This document shows, in pieces, positions 24,055 to 34,759 of a stretch of 64,000 bases of DNA (the first letter of the stretch is position 1; each line of letters starts with the position of its first letter). The stretch is taken from assembly GCA_032629725.1 (NCBI GenBank), contig JAFEVB010000007.1, forward strand, positions 1,550,001 through 1,614,000, given 5' to 3'. The position numbers were made by a program, and so were the translations under genes. Origin of the DNA: Gremmenia infestans. Taxonomy: Eukaryota > Ascomycota > Leotiomycetes > Helotiales > Hamatocanthoscyphaceae. The notes under the pieces were generated by a model. The model was not told the origin of the DNA and made no database searches. It saw nothing but the letters and a program-made list of their open reading frames with translations.

Positions 24055-25354
24055 CGTTGTGAAGGGCAAGTTGAGGCTGAGGTTTACGAAGTGAACTGGC
24101 TTTTGGATGTTGGACTTGCAAAGGGCTTTCATCTTACGTTGCAGGGAATTTCGGCAGAAACATTTGGTTGATCAGATCTAACTTGCACTCAAGATTGATC
24201 CAGAAGATTGCTCGAAGTTGAGGTAGTGACTCCTATGAGGAGATTCCCACCTGCAAATATGATTGAATACCTCATTTTGATACTTTTCTTATTTGTGAGC
24301 TGGTGATAGCATAAGAGCAAGACAGATCAAGCTACTTCATGCATCAAAGAAAGGATAAGGCGGGGTTTGCTAAAGCTGTTTTATACTCATACATGTGGAA
24401 GACCGCTTGCTTCTGAACCGATGGCAGGCTCAATCTACACCAAATACACCCAACAAATACAATCCAAGTGTTCGCACTGATCTATCAATCACGCAATTAG
24501 ACAATTACCAATTCATTATATGATATCGATATGCTTTTGAAAACTGTAGCAAACAAGTTGTGGCGAGCAATGCAAGTGCCAGCACTAGCTAAAAACTTCA
24601 AGGCAACCTCACTCAGCCCTCCCTCATACCCGCTGGCATTAGAGGGTAAGAAGCTTGCTGATAATATTGGGACGGCCGAATTACAGAAATCTAGTCTTCT
24701 TGAGTTTACTGAAAGGTACTAGCTAGTAGATTACCAGTCTCAAGTACATGTGCAATTGCATCACAACTAACTATGGGTCAATCAGACATTCCCCTCGTTG
24801 CAAGTAATTTAGGACGATTTGCCCCAGATCAGCGCCATCAACCTACAAGAGTTGTGGCTTGCTCGATTCCTTTGGAAAAGCCACATATCTACTCCGTACA
24901 CTGCATCAAGCGGCGGGTAGTGGCATTTAGACGACCCTTGCACATAAATCAAAATATCTCGGGTTTGTGCCTTTTCTACCGCCAATATCAAACTGACGCG
25001 ATCGACCACATAGCCACAGCCACGCACAGCAAGCGTGTCGTTGAGAAATTCGGCGTTTGTAAGACAAACACTCAGAATCAGCAATCCGAGGAAGAATCTG
25101 ACACAAAGCTGGTCAAAGCCAATTCGACAAGGTGAGCCATTTCCAATTGGTATCGGTAGATCAAGCTTCCGGAGCTAACAGTGTAGAGAGCACCTCTCGA
25201 CAAAAGTTTGCACCCCAACTGAGCTAATTTTGGGTTTCTCATTCACTCTCAAAGGTGTACATGTGGGTACTCTTGATGCGTAGGGGGAAGAAATTATTAG
25301 ACAGCAAGCAAGCACCAGGTTCAATTCCAAGTCAACCCAGAGTCAGGTAGCACC
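24055..25354. other. Intergenic, 1.3 kb
   Basis: Open frames at 24531..24722 and 24773..25135 (+) and 24809..25084 (-) have no recognisable motif or splice support, so I leave them out. TACTCCGTA occurs at 24890..24898. Confidence 0.45.
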
Positions 25355-26836
25355 ATGGAGGACAACACTCTCGTCGGATTCAAGGAACGTATGATGTCGG
25401 GGGTCAAGGGCACATATCCACAAGAAGAGATCGACGCAGTTTTCGGGGGTTACGAAGACGTCTGGCTTTCCTCAGCGAACCTCCACCCCGACAATGTCAT
25501 TCCCTGTATCCCAAAGATATACAGGCAACAACACGAAGAGCATCGTGCCATATACGTTGCCGGGTTCACTTTCGCGTGTGATTGTAAGGACTTCCTGAGG
25601 TGGGCTCGTTCGTTCGGTGGCGCCCAGGTCGAAAGAACGGTCACTATCGTTGATACAGAATCCCAATGCACATTCCGTTGGCTCATCATGCCTACCGCGG
25701 AGGATGCAGCAACGGTTCTGGGTCGCATCCATGAGATGGAAGTTACCATGTGGCAGCCCCACCGAGATGGTACAGAGGACGTACTCAAGTTTTCCCTGCG
25801 CGTTTGTTACTCTGCAATCGATCTATTCGTTTATAACCCACTATCAAGCGCATTTTATCAGCCAAAGGACTCGTTATCGGCCCATCAAAGTGTTTCAACG
25901 GTTCATGGGCACCCATCTCCTCCAGAAAATCTCTCACTCCAGGGGCTCTCACTTCAGGATCCAGCACCAATAGCCAGGGCCATTAGTTCTATATCCCCAG
26001 TGATCAAGCAAGAGCGTGTGGCGAACTCAACTGGTGACACTCCTGGGCAATCGTCCTATACACCAGCTTCTTCTTGGGCAAGCATTGCCCTCACCGCCAA
26101 CCCAGACTCCGAGATCATCAACTTACACCCACCAGCCAGAGCTTTCACTGGTCCTCGAGTCAAGCCTGCTGGTCGCTTCGCTAGTGCACCGAGTGTCATC
26201 AGTGATGAGCCCATGGTCGACCAGGCACGCGTTGTGTTCCTGCTGGATATGCCGAGACACCTGACACTTCAAGAAGTGTCCGACGCCGTTATCGAAGGGC
26301 CGTTAAGAAGCATCACGTTCAGCACTGATGAAAGTAACGGAAAGCCTTACGTTGGTATCATATTTCAATACGCTCAGGATTCCGAGTCCTTTTACCAAGT
26401 TCTGTGCAAAGAGCGAGCCGACAGTCGCCCGGGTCGATTCAAGTTCGTCGTCGATGCCATCCGAGGGGATCCTTTCCCAATGGATGCTAATATCAAAGCA
26501 ATGGGCTCTCCGACATACGCTACTCGTCGCCTTACCATGGTTAAGTCTCGATTCTTCTTCATGGTCAACGAGAGGTCGTTGAGACAGTTCTGCGAAAAGT
26601 ACGCGGGGGTTGGACCGGATATGATCCAACTGGTTTGGATATACAATGGCGGTAATGCAACCATTGTATTTGCAGATGTGGGCGAGGCCATCAAGGTTAA
26701 AAGCAAGCTGGATGATTACAGCATGGGTATTGGGGTGCCTGACAGGCAAGCTGAGGCAACATGGGCCGGTCTCCAGACGACATTCTCAAAAGATCCCTGT
26801 GTTGCACCATTGGAGCTCAAGACAGCAATGACTTAG
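25355..26836 (+). CDS. Hypothetical protein with divergent RRM-like repeats
   Basis: An intronless frame of 493 residues starting in good context (CACCATGG). I do not recognise the gene. Three stretches have the beta-alpha-beta spacing of an RNA-recognition motif: residues about 66-130 (AIYVAGFTFACDCKDFLRWARSFG ... FRWLIMPTAEDAATVLGRI), about 288-345 (ARVVFLLDMPRHLTLQEVSDAV ... YVGIIFQYAQDSESFYQVL) and about 385-450 (TRRLTMVKSRFFFMVNERSLRQF ... NATIVFADVGEAIKVKSKL). The aromatic RNP positions are only partly kept, so RNA binding is inference. The middle (150-270) is Ser/Pro-rich and probably disordered. No signal peptide or membrane span. It sits alone in the accessory island between the 2EXR pair and the BTB cluster. 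Confidence 0.6.
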   Translation: MEDNTLVGFKERMMSGVKGTYPQEEIDAVFGGYEDVWLSSANLHPDNVIPCIPKIYRQQHEEHRAIYVAGFTFACDCKDFLRWARSFGGAQVERTVTIVDTESQCTFRWLIMPTAEDAATVLGRIHEMEVTMWQPHRDGTEDVLKFSLRVCYSAIDLFVYNPLSSAFYQPKDSLSAHQSVSTVHGHPSPPENLSLQGLSLQDPAPIARAISSISPVIKQERVANSTGDTPGQSSYTPASSWASIALTANPDSEIINLHPPARAFTGPRVKPAGRFASAPSVISDEPMVDQARVVFLLDMPRHLTLQEVSDAVIEGPLRSITFSTDESNGKPYVGIIFQYAQDSESFYQVLCKERADSRPGRFKFVVDAIRGDPFPMDANIKAMGSPTYATRRLTMVKSRFFFMVNERSLRQFCEKYAGVGPDMIQLVWIYNGGNATIVFADVGEAIKVKSKLDDYSMGIGVPDRQAEATWAGLQTTFSKDPCVAPLELKTAMT

Positions 26837-27793
26837 TGGTGGACGGCCAATTGATGCCTCTGTTGGTGGCACCCAAAAGAGGTAGACGATCCTTGGTTGA
26901 TACTGCTCAACTGGCAGTGAGACTTTGAAGTGTGCCCAATTTCTCACGATATTGTTCAAGGTATTTAGGACCTCATGGCAAGATGACTGCGGATTTTTTT
27001 TGCAGTGATTTACAACAGCTTTCTACCAATTGTTGCGCCTGAGATTTGAATCTGGATCTTCGTCCTGGATATGGTACGTTAAGAATGGCGCTGGTTGTCT
27101 GTATTCCGGTCTTATAGTCGACTTGTCAATAGGTATAGAATTGGATTTTCTTCCTCACTGGACGATGCTTGTTTCCTCGGGATTTGTGAACAAGGTAGGG
27201 AAGGGAAGAAGAACTCTGAAATTGGAAGTGGGATGAGATGAAGATGAGGACCATTATTAATTACGTAAGCACGAACTAATATTAGCAAGCTTGCAACGAC
27301 ATATCCCCTCCTTCTATTTTAACGTCCTTGGATTGAGAGTCATGATTTTGCGCGATACTACAAGATGCTAAATATGACTTTAGGATATCATCTAAAGCTT
27401 TGCTGGGCTGTTCCGTGTGTGTCTTCAAGGTCCAGGAATTGGCAACTGTGCTTCCTCAGACACTTCGAGGAATACCTCTTATCCTCTGCTTTTCACGTCC
27501 AAACAAGTTTGAAAAGTTTGGAAACATCGTTTTCCTAGCGTACTACCTGCCAGGCGCAGTTGCCGAATTATTTACTGCGCTCAAGTGAAGCCGACTGATA
27601 ATCATACTACCAAGGCAGGTTCAACCTTGCGATTCAAAATGACCTGAGGTATGTGAATGTATAACTGCAACTTCCAGTCTAATTTTTTCCATCTATTTAA
27701 GAACTTTTCTAGCTGCAACATCTCGACCCTACTTGCTTGGTACCTTCTAAAAGTCATATTCATTGTGATCAATCCGAGAAGAACATCGCAGAG
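26837..27793. other. Intergenic upstream of the BTB cluster
   Basis: About 950 bp with only short open frames (27030..27236 and 27400..27588). No gene is supported. Confidence 0.45.
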
Positions 27794-28953
27794 ATGTCAT
27801 CTCCCAGCCAGACCCCAGTTGCCGATGGCCCCAGGCAGCCTATCATCTTCAAATTCCCGGGCTTGGAGTTAGACACCCGGTTGAAGATTTTCGACCAAGA
27901 ATTCCACGTGCACTCAGCAATCTTGAGACTCTATTCAGCATTCTTCCGCACCTTCCTTGACTCTCCTGATAAGACACCTGCCCCGGCTTCGGCGCTTTTT
28001 CGATACGAATATGTCTCTGTAGTTGACGATGATGGTACGTGGGGACTAGAAGTCGCGCTCGAGCGTGATGACCAGAAGGCTGTTCTACAGGAAGCTGGAA
28101 GTCCACCAACGCCTGCAGAGGGCGTTTCCCACCTGAAGGTTTGCAATATTTTGTCCAGTTCCAGAAATATACTAATGCTGTTTAGACTATTACCTCTCAG
28201 TCCAACAACGGCAACCCGAAAAAGTCACGGAAATCGCAAGCGCGGGTCGAAAGACTCGCCTTTGGTAGACTATTATACGCCTTGTACCGGGAGCGGTACA
28301 CTATTAGCTCTATGCGCGAGTTTGGCGATATTGTTCGACTGGCCGATTTCTATTGCGCACTTCCTGCCGTCTCTCGTTCTTTTGATAGTGTCTTATTGCA
28401 CAGCCCAGAATTGATACGACAGATACCGGACAGCTGTTTCATGGCCCTGCAGATAGCTCACAAGTTACGCCATCCACTTCTGTTCCGAGAAGCTTTAGTC
28501 CATGTTGTCTCCGACTGGGTGGAAGGTTCCACTAGACTTGAGATTAGTCCAGAGCTCGCCCATGTCGTTAATACTGTCTATAATCGGCTCCAGGCAGAAG
28601 CCCACAAGGTCACCTACGATATTCTTCGCGCCACAGCAGCTAATGAGACAGTACGCAGAGCTTTTGAAAGTGCGGTTAAAACATTGGAGTCAGATGCGAC
28701 TACTGGAACTGCGCGTTTCTTCCGACTCGTGTACAATTCTTGGCCTCGGGCGACTTCTCTGAGTTGGTGTAGCCGATCCTTAAAGGCTCTTCAGACCATG
28801 GAAGAGCTGTTATCGAACAACTTGAGTCTAGCTAGGTTGACATCGGCTCCAGTCCACATTCAAGCAGGCGGCCCAGGTTATGAGAAGAAGTTTTTGTGTG
28901 CTTCGATTGAGGATCATGAGCTCCCTTGGGACAAAGAGGCTGTTGACTGGTAG
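27794..28953 (+). CDS. BTB/POZ-domain protein, cluster copy 1
   Basis: Exons 27794..28138 and 28186..28953 with a 47-nt phase-0 intron (branch ACTAAT, acceptor TTTAG) give 370 residues. The ATG at 27794 (MSSPSQT) is preferred to 27737 because the paralogues start at a similar distance from the domain. The BTB fold is seen in RLKIFDQEFHVHSAILRLYS and AFFRTFLDSP (first half) and, after the intron, in LAFGRLLYALYRERY, FGDIVRLADFYCALPAVS and IAHKLRHPLLFREALVHVV. The protein ends FLCASIEDHELPWDKEAVDW, a C-terminal signature shared with the three downstream genes. Fungal BTB proteins of this kind are often assumed to be ubiquitin-ligase adaptors or nuclear scaffolds; no MATH, Kelch or other partner domain is visible, so function is unknown. 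Confidence 0.75.
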
Positions 28954-29756
28954 CTTGTTCTGGTAATAGACTATGGATAATGGGTTTGCTTGCTGTATGT
29001 ATTGGAACGGCACTTTTCGACAGTGGCCTTTATGAAAGTGGGAAGGATCATTTAGTGAAATCAAAACTTTGTCTCTAACAATCGCTACGTATACATTGTT
29101 GCCGGACAAGTCTTACAGGTCCCAAGTGATTCTAAATATGTGTTGTACTCTAGTGTATTCTTCTAATCCCCTGCTTCATTGTAGAACTGCCAAAGATTTG
29201 TCGTATAATTACAGATACAACCCTTCCTGAATTACACGCAGACGATCCCACAGTCTTGAGATTTCTCCCCATTCTCACCGCCTCTACAGCAATGCTGCTA
29301 TATTTATACTAAACTCGCATAGACTACCAATGCTAATAATACAACATACTTAGCTTAATGCTGCCCTAGAACAAACAGGTCCCAACAAGGAAGTCGCCAC
29401 CCTCGAACTTGCTCATAACAAGCTCCCTTGAATTCACCTTCCCTCGAGTTCCTCTCCACAACTCGCGCAGCCAACTTGCTCTTCGCACACTCAGACTCTA
29501 AGTAGAACTCAGCAACACTTCTTTCGAAAGCAGAATCAGAATCACTCAACCAATTCATCATTGACTACCTATTATTTCCTCCATACCCGATTCAGATATA
29601 TTGCCCGCGCATAGCTAACTTCTCACTTTCCGCTCCCAAGCCTGACTTTCCATCATCAGATTCACTTTGCATCTCCTCACTGCCACTTCAACATCAACTT
29701 TAATAAACTGCTTTTCCAACAACCAACCACCAGCTTCCTCATTTATACTACTCATC
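28954..29756. other. Intergenic between BTB copies 1 and 2
   Basis: No gene seen. The last 150 bases are pyrimidine-rich and probably form the 5' leader of copy 2. Confidence 0.45.
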
Positions 29757-30929
29757 ATGTCAAAGAGAACTCACAGCCAGCGTATTGCGCGCCTGATCGA
29801 CTCGCCAACTCCGGAATCACTCTCCACTAGCTCTACACTACCCTCATCTTCATCACCAACTTCAGTCACGGCATCTAATGTGAAGTTCTTATCGGCCAAG
29901 AAACAGAAGATTGAAAGCGTTCCCCTCCTCATCTTCACAATCCCGGAAGAGAAACCGGATGTTCACATCAAGGTTTTCAGTCGGGAGTTCTATGTGCACT
30001 CTTTGATACTGAAATCGAAATCTGCCTTCTTTCGAGAGGTGTTAGATAACTCGAACCGTGAGGGTTCAGCGATTGATTCTTCACTATTCCGATTCAAGTG
30101 GTATACCGATGTCGACGTAGATGGACGTTGGGGGCTTTCTCAAGAGGGAAAAGTAAGTAATAGCTGTTTTTCAAATTATAACGCTTGCTAATAGCCACCA
30201 TAGGTTGAATATGAGGAGATTAAATCACTGTTCAAGGGGAATTCGGCGATGGAAGAAAAGGCCTTCGAGAATATGCTATGCGCGATCTTCGTCCGCGACT
30301 ACCAAATCGCTAGCAGTGCAGAGCTGTCATGCGTTACGAAGCTGGCTGACAAGTATCGTTGCCTTCCTGCTGTGTCAATCTCCCTCTTTGGACCGATCTG
30401 CACTAGTCCTGGATTAGTTCCAAGTATATCAAAAAACCCTTCTTCGATTCTACTAGCGGCATACAAATTGCGCCATGAGCTACTCTTCAAAGAGGCTTTC
30501 GTTCACATTATAGGCCCTGCATCCTCGCCCCGATATACTAGACTCACCGATCCTATATTGTATAATATGGCTCATCTAGTCTATACGAAGTTCCAGATTA
30601 AGCTCTTGAAGGCCCACGAGGCCATCCTTGATCTCCACGCTAATCCGAAGAAATACGGTGCAGTTGTGCAGGATATGGCTAAACTCGCGACAAAATCGAT
30701 GGTTGACGGAAAGGTTGTGAAGCCGATGTATCTCAGGGAATGCTTTGAAATGGCCTGCGAGAAGACGATCTGCGAGGAGGAGCTTGAGAGGGTATTGGGA
30801 CCTCTGATGAAGAGCAGCTTGTTCTTGGACAAGACGGGTGCAATGGCAGGCAAGGGGAACTTTAAGGACTCATTCCTCTGCTTTGAGCCAAACACAATCC
30901 CATGGGATAAGACTGAAAGTGATTGGTAG
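29757..30929 (+). CDS. BTB/POZ-domain protein, cluster copy 2
   Basis: Exons 29757..30152 and 30204..30929 with a 51-nt phase-0 intron (GTAAGT donor, GCTAAT branch, CATAG acceptor) give 373 residues. I use MSKRTHSQR at 29757; an upstream in-frame ATG at 29667 would add 30 residues without family support. A basic and Ser-rich N-terminus (about 1-60, with a possible nuclear signal AKKQK) precedes the BTB segment HIKVFSREFYVHSLILKSKS and AFFREVLDNS. Exon 2 has FENMLCAIFVRDYQI, VTKLADKYRCLPAVSISL and AAYKLRHELLFKEAFVHII. The C-terminus DSFLCFEPNTIPWDKTESDW matches copies 1, 3 and 4. The intron falls at the same place, after a Lys codon, as in the other copies. Molecular role unknown. Confidence 0.75.
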
Positions 30930-33032
30930 AGATAGGTATGGGGCTGGAGCAATCGGTTGGGTGGGGGTGGGCACAAGGAAAGTTGAAAATTTCGACGGAA
31001 GTGATGGGGGGAAATGATTTGGGCGCAAACTATTAATGGACCGTGAATAGATTTACGTATTTGGAGGCTTGGGGTGGATTTCAATCGGGTCCGAATTTCT
31101 TATCAAACTCGTTATTTGAGGGCGCAGAACGAGTATATTTGCCTGATTTATGGAAAGGGAAGGTTTCAATCAATACGAATACAATCACAGTCTCGTCGCA
31201 AAAGATTCCCATTTGCGACTGTCTCAAAACCTTTTGGGCATCTTCGTCATACATACCGTTTCACAAAACTCACAGCTCCATTGTTTGGCATGATTTGATT
31301 GACTATATTACAAACTTAGCAACCAGTATCGGTTTGGAGAGCAGTGAGCACCCAGTTTAGTCACGACATGTTGAGATATTAAGAGCCTGGCCAAGCCTAG
31401 AGATTCCACCATCAGAAACTTCATTAAAGACATGCGACAAGATCAATTCAACATATCTTACACCGCTTGCCAGGTCCAAAGGAAACAACTGGAAGAATTT
31501 AACACCGATTATGTGACATTTCCTTTGTGTTGAACCAGCTCGAAAGCACCGATGAATTAAGAGACTCCATCTCAAGACTCATTCATCGGTTCTCGTCTAT
31601 GATTTAACATGGTAGGATTCGCTGAACCGAAAAGGCTTGCTACTCGGTTCTCCTCGAGACTCGCCCAAGCCGCTTTGTGTTAAGTTATTGGGTACACCTC
31701 CCCTAATGACTCTACATTGACGGGATGTTGAGACGCATTCGTTTTTTATTCACATGCCCCAACACGCCCACACCCCCTCTCCCCCTTTTCTGCAACTCTA
31801 ACAGCGAACAGTTTCTCCGCGGGCAATCTGAGTCAACCTCACACCTTCCGGTACGGCTCCACGTACATCCATCATGCATAGCAGTAAGCAGTACCACAAC
31901 AGGACTTGTTTAGAGCTAACTATCAACAAATGCAGAAAAAAAGCAGAGTATGGCCAGCTGGAGGAACCCTTGAAAGCAAAATCAAAGCGCTGAAAATATA
32001 AAGACGACGCTACTCAGTACATCAAGGGACCGTACTAGTGGCAGTAATTGTCAGCTGGTTGCAATGCACTTGCAAGCATATGCATTCTCCGTCTATTGAT
32101 ATTTCTTCTCTCCTTTGCCTTTTCGAAGTCGTCGCTAGCGTCATCGACTTTCATCTCATGGGGATGTCCGAATTGGCTCTAGTGTGCCAAGACAATCTGA
32201 CAACCTCACTTATTTGAGCTGCTTCCATTTCTCTCACTCCCCAAGACATGGAAAAGTTTCCTGGAGAGTTGTTATTAGGAACGCAATTGCGAATAGTAGT
32301 TTGCAACTGGTTTGTCTTCCTGTTATTTGTTAGCAGCTGTTTAGCCCTGGGGATGACTAGCACAGCAGAGCCATGCCTAGGCCTCTCTCATTTCCATTTT
32401 ACCAGTATGGCTTGCAGGCTCATAGCAGTTGGAGAAGTGCTCTCTTGGGAAGCTCTTCCGGGGTATGACCCCTTTGAACAGTGGTTGAAAGGTCTTTGCT
32501 CTGGAGAATGCCATGACCATGGTGCAGATATGCCTCTATTGTCTTCCTTTCCACAGGAATTATGATAAATTTTCTCGCCCAGTTATTGTGCCGTAACCCA
32601 GGCTAAACCAAAGCAAGGCGGCATGTATCCGAAGGCAGGCTTGGAGATTACGTGCGGTAAAAATCGCCTCTCTTATCTTCTGTTCTGTCTTTATCCTGCG
32701 GAAGTTCAATGAAAACAGGGCTGTTTGACTATGCTTTGAAGCAAATCTTCCCGACAAGTGGCGTCATATCTCTCTATATATATTCACATCATAGGCTTAC
32801 TATGTTCTACGGGAGGTGATTGGCGTTCCGTAGAATTAACCCTGGTCTTCTAGCAGTATTGACTTCTAGTTTGCATCAGAACGAGCGTGTGAAATGGCCT
32901 CCTTCTTGGCGACACATATCGTCAGCTGTTACCCGGCCATAAATTCAACTTAAAAGCCACCACATTTGGAAGCCTTCAACATCAAAGACTTCAATCAAGC
33001 AACCACCAAAATCGGAGGCCTTCAATTCAAAT
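30930..33032. other. 2.1-kb gene-free stretch inside the BTB cluster
   Basis: The largest gap in the cluster. Open frames at 31043..31360 and 32248..32565 (+) and 31357..31575 (-) show no family signal. The 105-residue frame at 32248 has a hydrophobic N-terminal segment and a few cysteines but no convincing secretion pattern. No BTB relic could be recognised by eye. Confidence 0.45.
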
Positions 33033-34120
33033 ATGACCACCACCACCAACCCCAGCGCGGACGTTACATCAAGCCCACTAATCTTTGCTTCACCAAGTTT
33101 TGGCTCCCCAGATGCCTGTATCACAGTCTTCGACAAGGGGTTTCATGTCCACTCCCAGATTCTGCAGGAGTATATTCCCTTCTTCCGAAAATTCTTGACA
33201 TCTGCAGACAAAGCTGGACAACCTCTGCCTGCTTCTGGATTCAGGTATGATTGGATCACCAAGGTCGATGAGGACGGCAAAGGCTGGGGCCCTGTCAACA
33301 ATGATTCGAAGGTATGTAGTCACTCTGCATGCGTGCATTCCCTTCTGAGTCCTTTTATCTGAATACGTCTAAGTTCGTCATGTAGGCTGAACCACTCAAC
33401 CTGTCTCTCTTTACTCGAAGCCGCGCACAAGAAGAGGACAAATTCGAGAAGCTTCTCAACGCAGCATATCGTCTTCCATTCACGATTGGATCTCTTGAGG
33501 AATTAGTATCCCTGGTCGAAGCCTTCAAATATTATATGGCGCTTCCATTGCTGTCAACATCCATATCTGCAGTCCTTCAAAGACTCGACGATCCGATCGA
33601 ATTGATTATGGACGACCCTTCTGCGGCCCTACTTGCTGCAGTCGAAATGAGATGTCCAGAGTTGTATCATGACTCGTTGATACTTGCAATTGGACGAATC
33701 CACGCTCCAGAATTCAAGATGAGCGAATTCGACGACCCACATCTTCTCCAGAGACTCGAATCAGCTTCTGGCAAGCTTCATACTACCGTGACCTTGATTC
33801 AACACGAGGTAATTAGTGGCGTCGTTGCTGAAGACGGCGATTCATTCACGTGTCTATGTGCGGATGCTAAGCAATGGAGCGACAAGAGCATTCGGCAATT
33901 CAGTGAAGTTGTCTGGCCATACGTCGCCAGAAACATATACGATGTAGATTACAGGGACAACAAGTTCTTTCAGTACACCATGGAGCCTCTTATGCGCAAC
34001 AGTCTCCGCTTGGACCGTTTACATAGGAAGTCTGGAGCTGGCGACTTTGCACACTACTTTCTCTGTGTAGATTTTGATGAGGCAGACGTCCCATGGAACA
34101 GGAATGAGAGACACTGGTAG
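33033..34120 (+). CDS. BTB/POZ-domain protein, cluster copy 3
   Basis: Exons 33033..33311 and 33386..34120 with a 74-nt phase-0 intron give 337 residues. A Thr/Ser-rich N-terminus is followed by ITVFDKGFHVHSQILQEYI and PFFRKFLTSAD (BTB first half), FRYDWITKVDEDGKGWGP (compare FRYEYVSVVDDDGTWG in copy 1) and then, after the intron, FEKLLNAAYRLPF, LVSLVEAFKYYMALPLLS and AAVEMRCPELYHDSLI. The end HYFLCVDFDEADVPWNRNERHW keeps the cluster signature with Asn-Arg in place of Asp-Lys. It is the most diverged copy in the second half. No known catalytic motif. Function unknown; cluster membership is clear from the shared architecture. Confidence 0.75.
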
Positions 34121-34759
34121 TCGCGAAGGGTCTCAATCAAGTAGGCCAATTGAACATCTAAGTGTGGCGCTCTATATACGCTAACTTAAAACAGAAGACT
34201 ATGTATAACACATGGAAATATAGTAGGAAAGTACAATTTTGTGTAACCATGGGGGGCACTGGTAGCCTGGAAACTTTGGATTACGGACATGTAGAAATGT
34301 ACTACGGCGTGGAGCGACTATGTTTTGGACATTCTTTTGGGCGAACCCGGCGAAACGCAGCATTCTCGAGCAGTGTATGCATGTAAGATAGGGGCCATAT
34401 TTTGGCGGGGAAACCCATGATTGATTTCTCGAATGTACTTTGCAAATCTAGAGAGTTACTTGTACGTACTTGGATTCATTTGAGTTTTGAATATTCCGAA
34501 AATGAAATAGAATTCTCCTATCTCCTGCCAAAGCTTCCCCTAACCTCCTTCCCTACTTAAAGGATTCAAAGCTCCTTCCCAACTTGGAGGATTCCACCCT
34601 CCCGGTCCGCACTTTCGATATCGCCGCTTCAAGAGCCGACCTGGGTGAATTACTTCTTCGGCCCCACGCAATTCCTTTTCAAGCTCAACTCTCAGCCTCC
34701 AACTCCTAACACGAGAACTGAACTCCACACCAAGGAGACTGTCAAGTCTATACGTGACA
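34121..34759. other. Intergenic between BTB copies 3 and 4
   Basis: No gene is supported. The last 200 bases resemble a pyrimidine-rich 5' leader. Confidence 0.45.

Noticed and set aside
24773..25135. 120-codon frame upstream of the RRM-like gene
   Set aside because: No family signal, and an overlapping frame on the other strand is equally long.
32248..32565. 105-codon frame with hydrophobic N-terminal segment and several cysteines
   Set aside because: No clear signal cleavage site, no paired-cysteine pattern, no splice or family support; length is within chance expectation.
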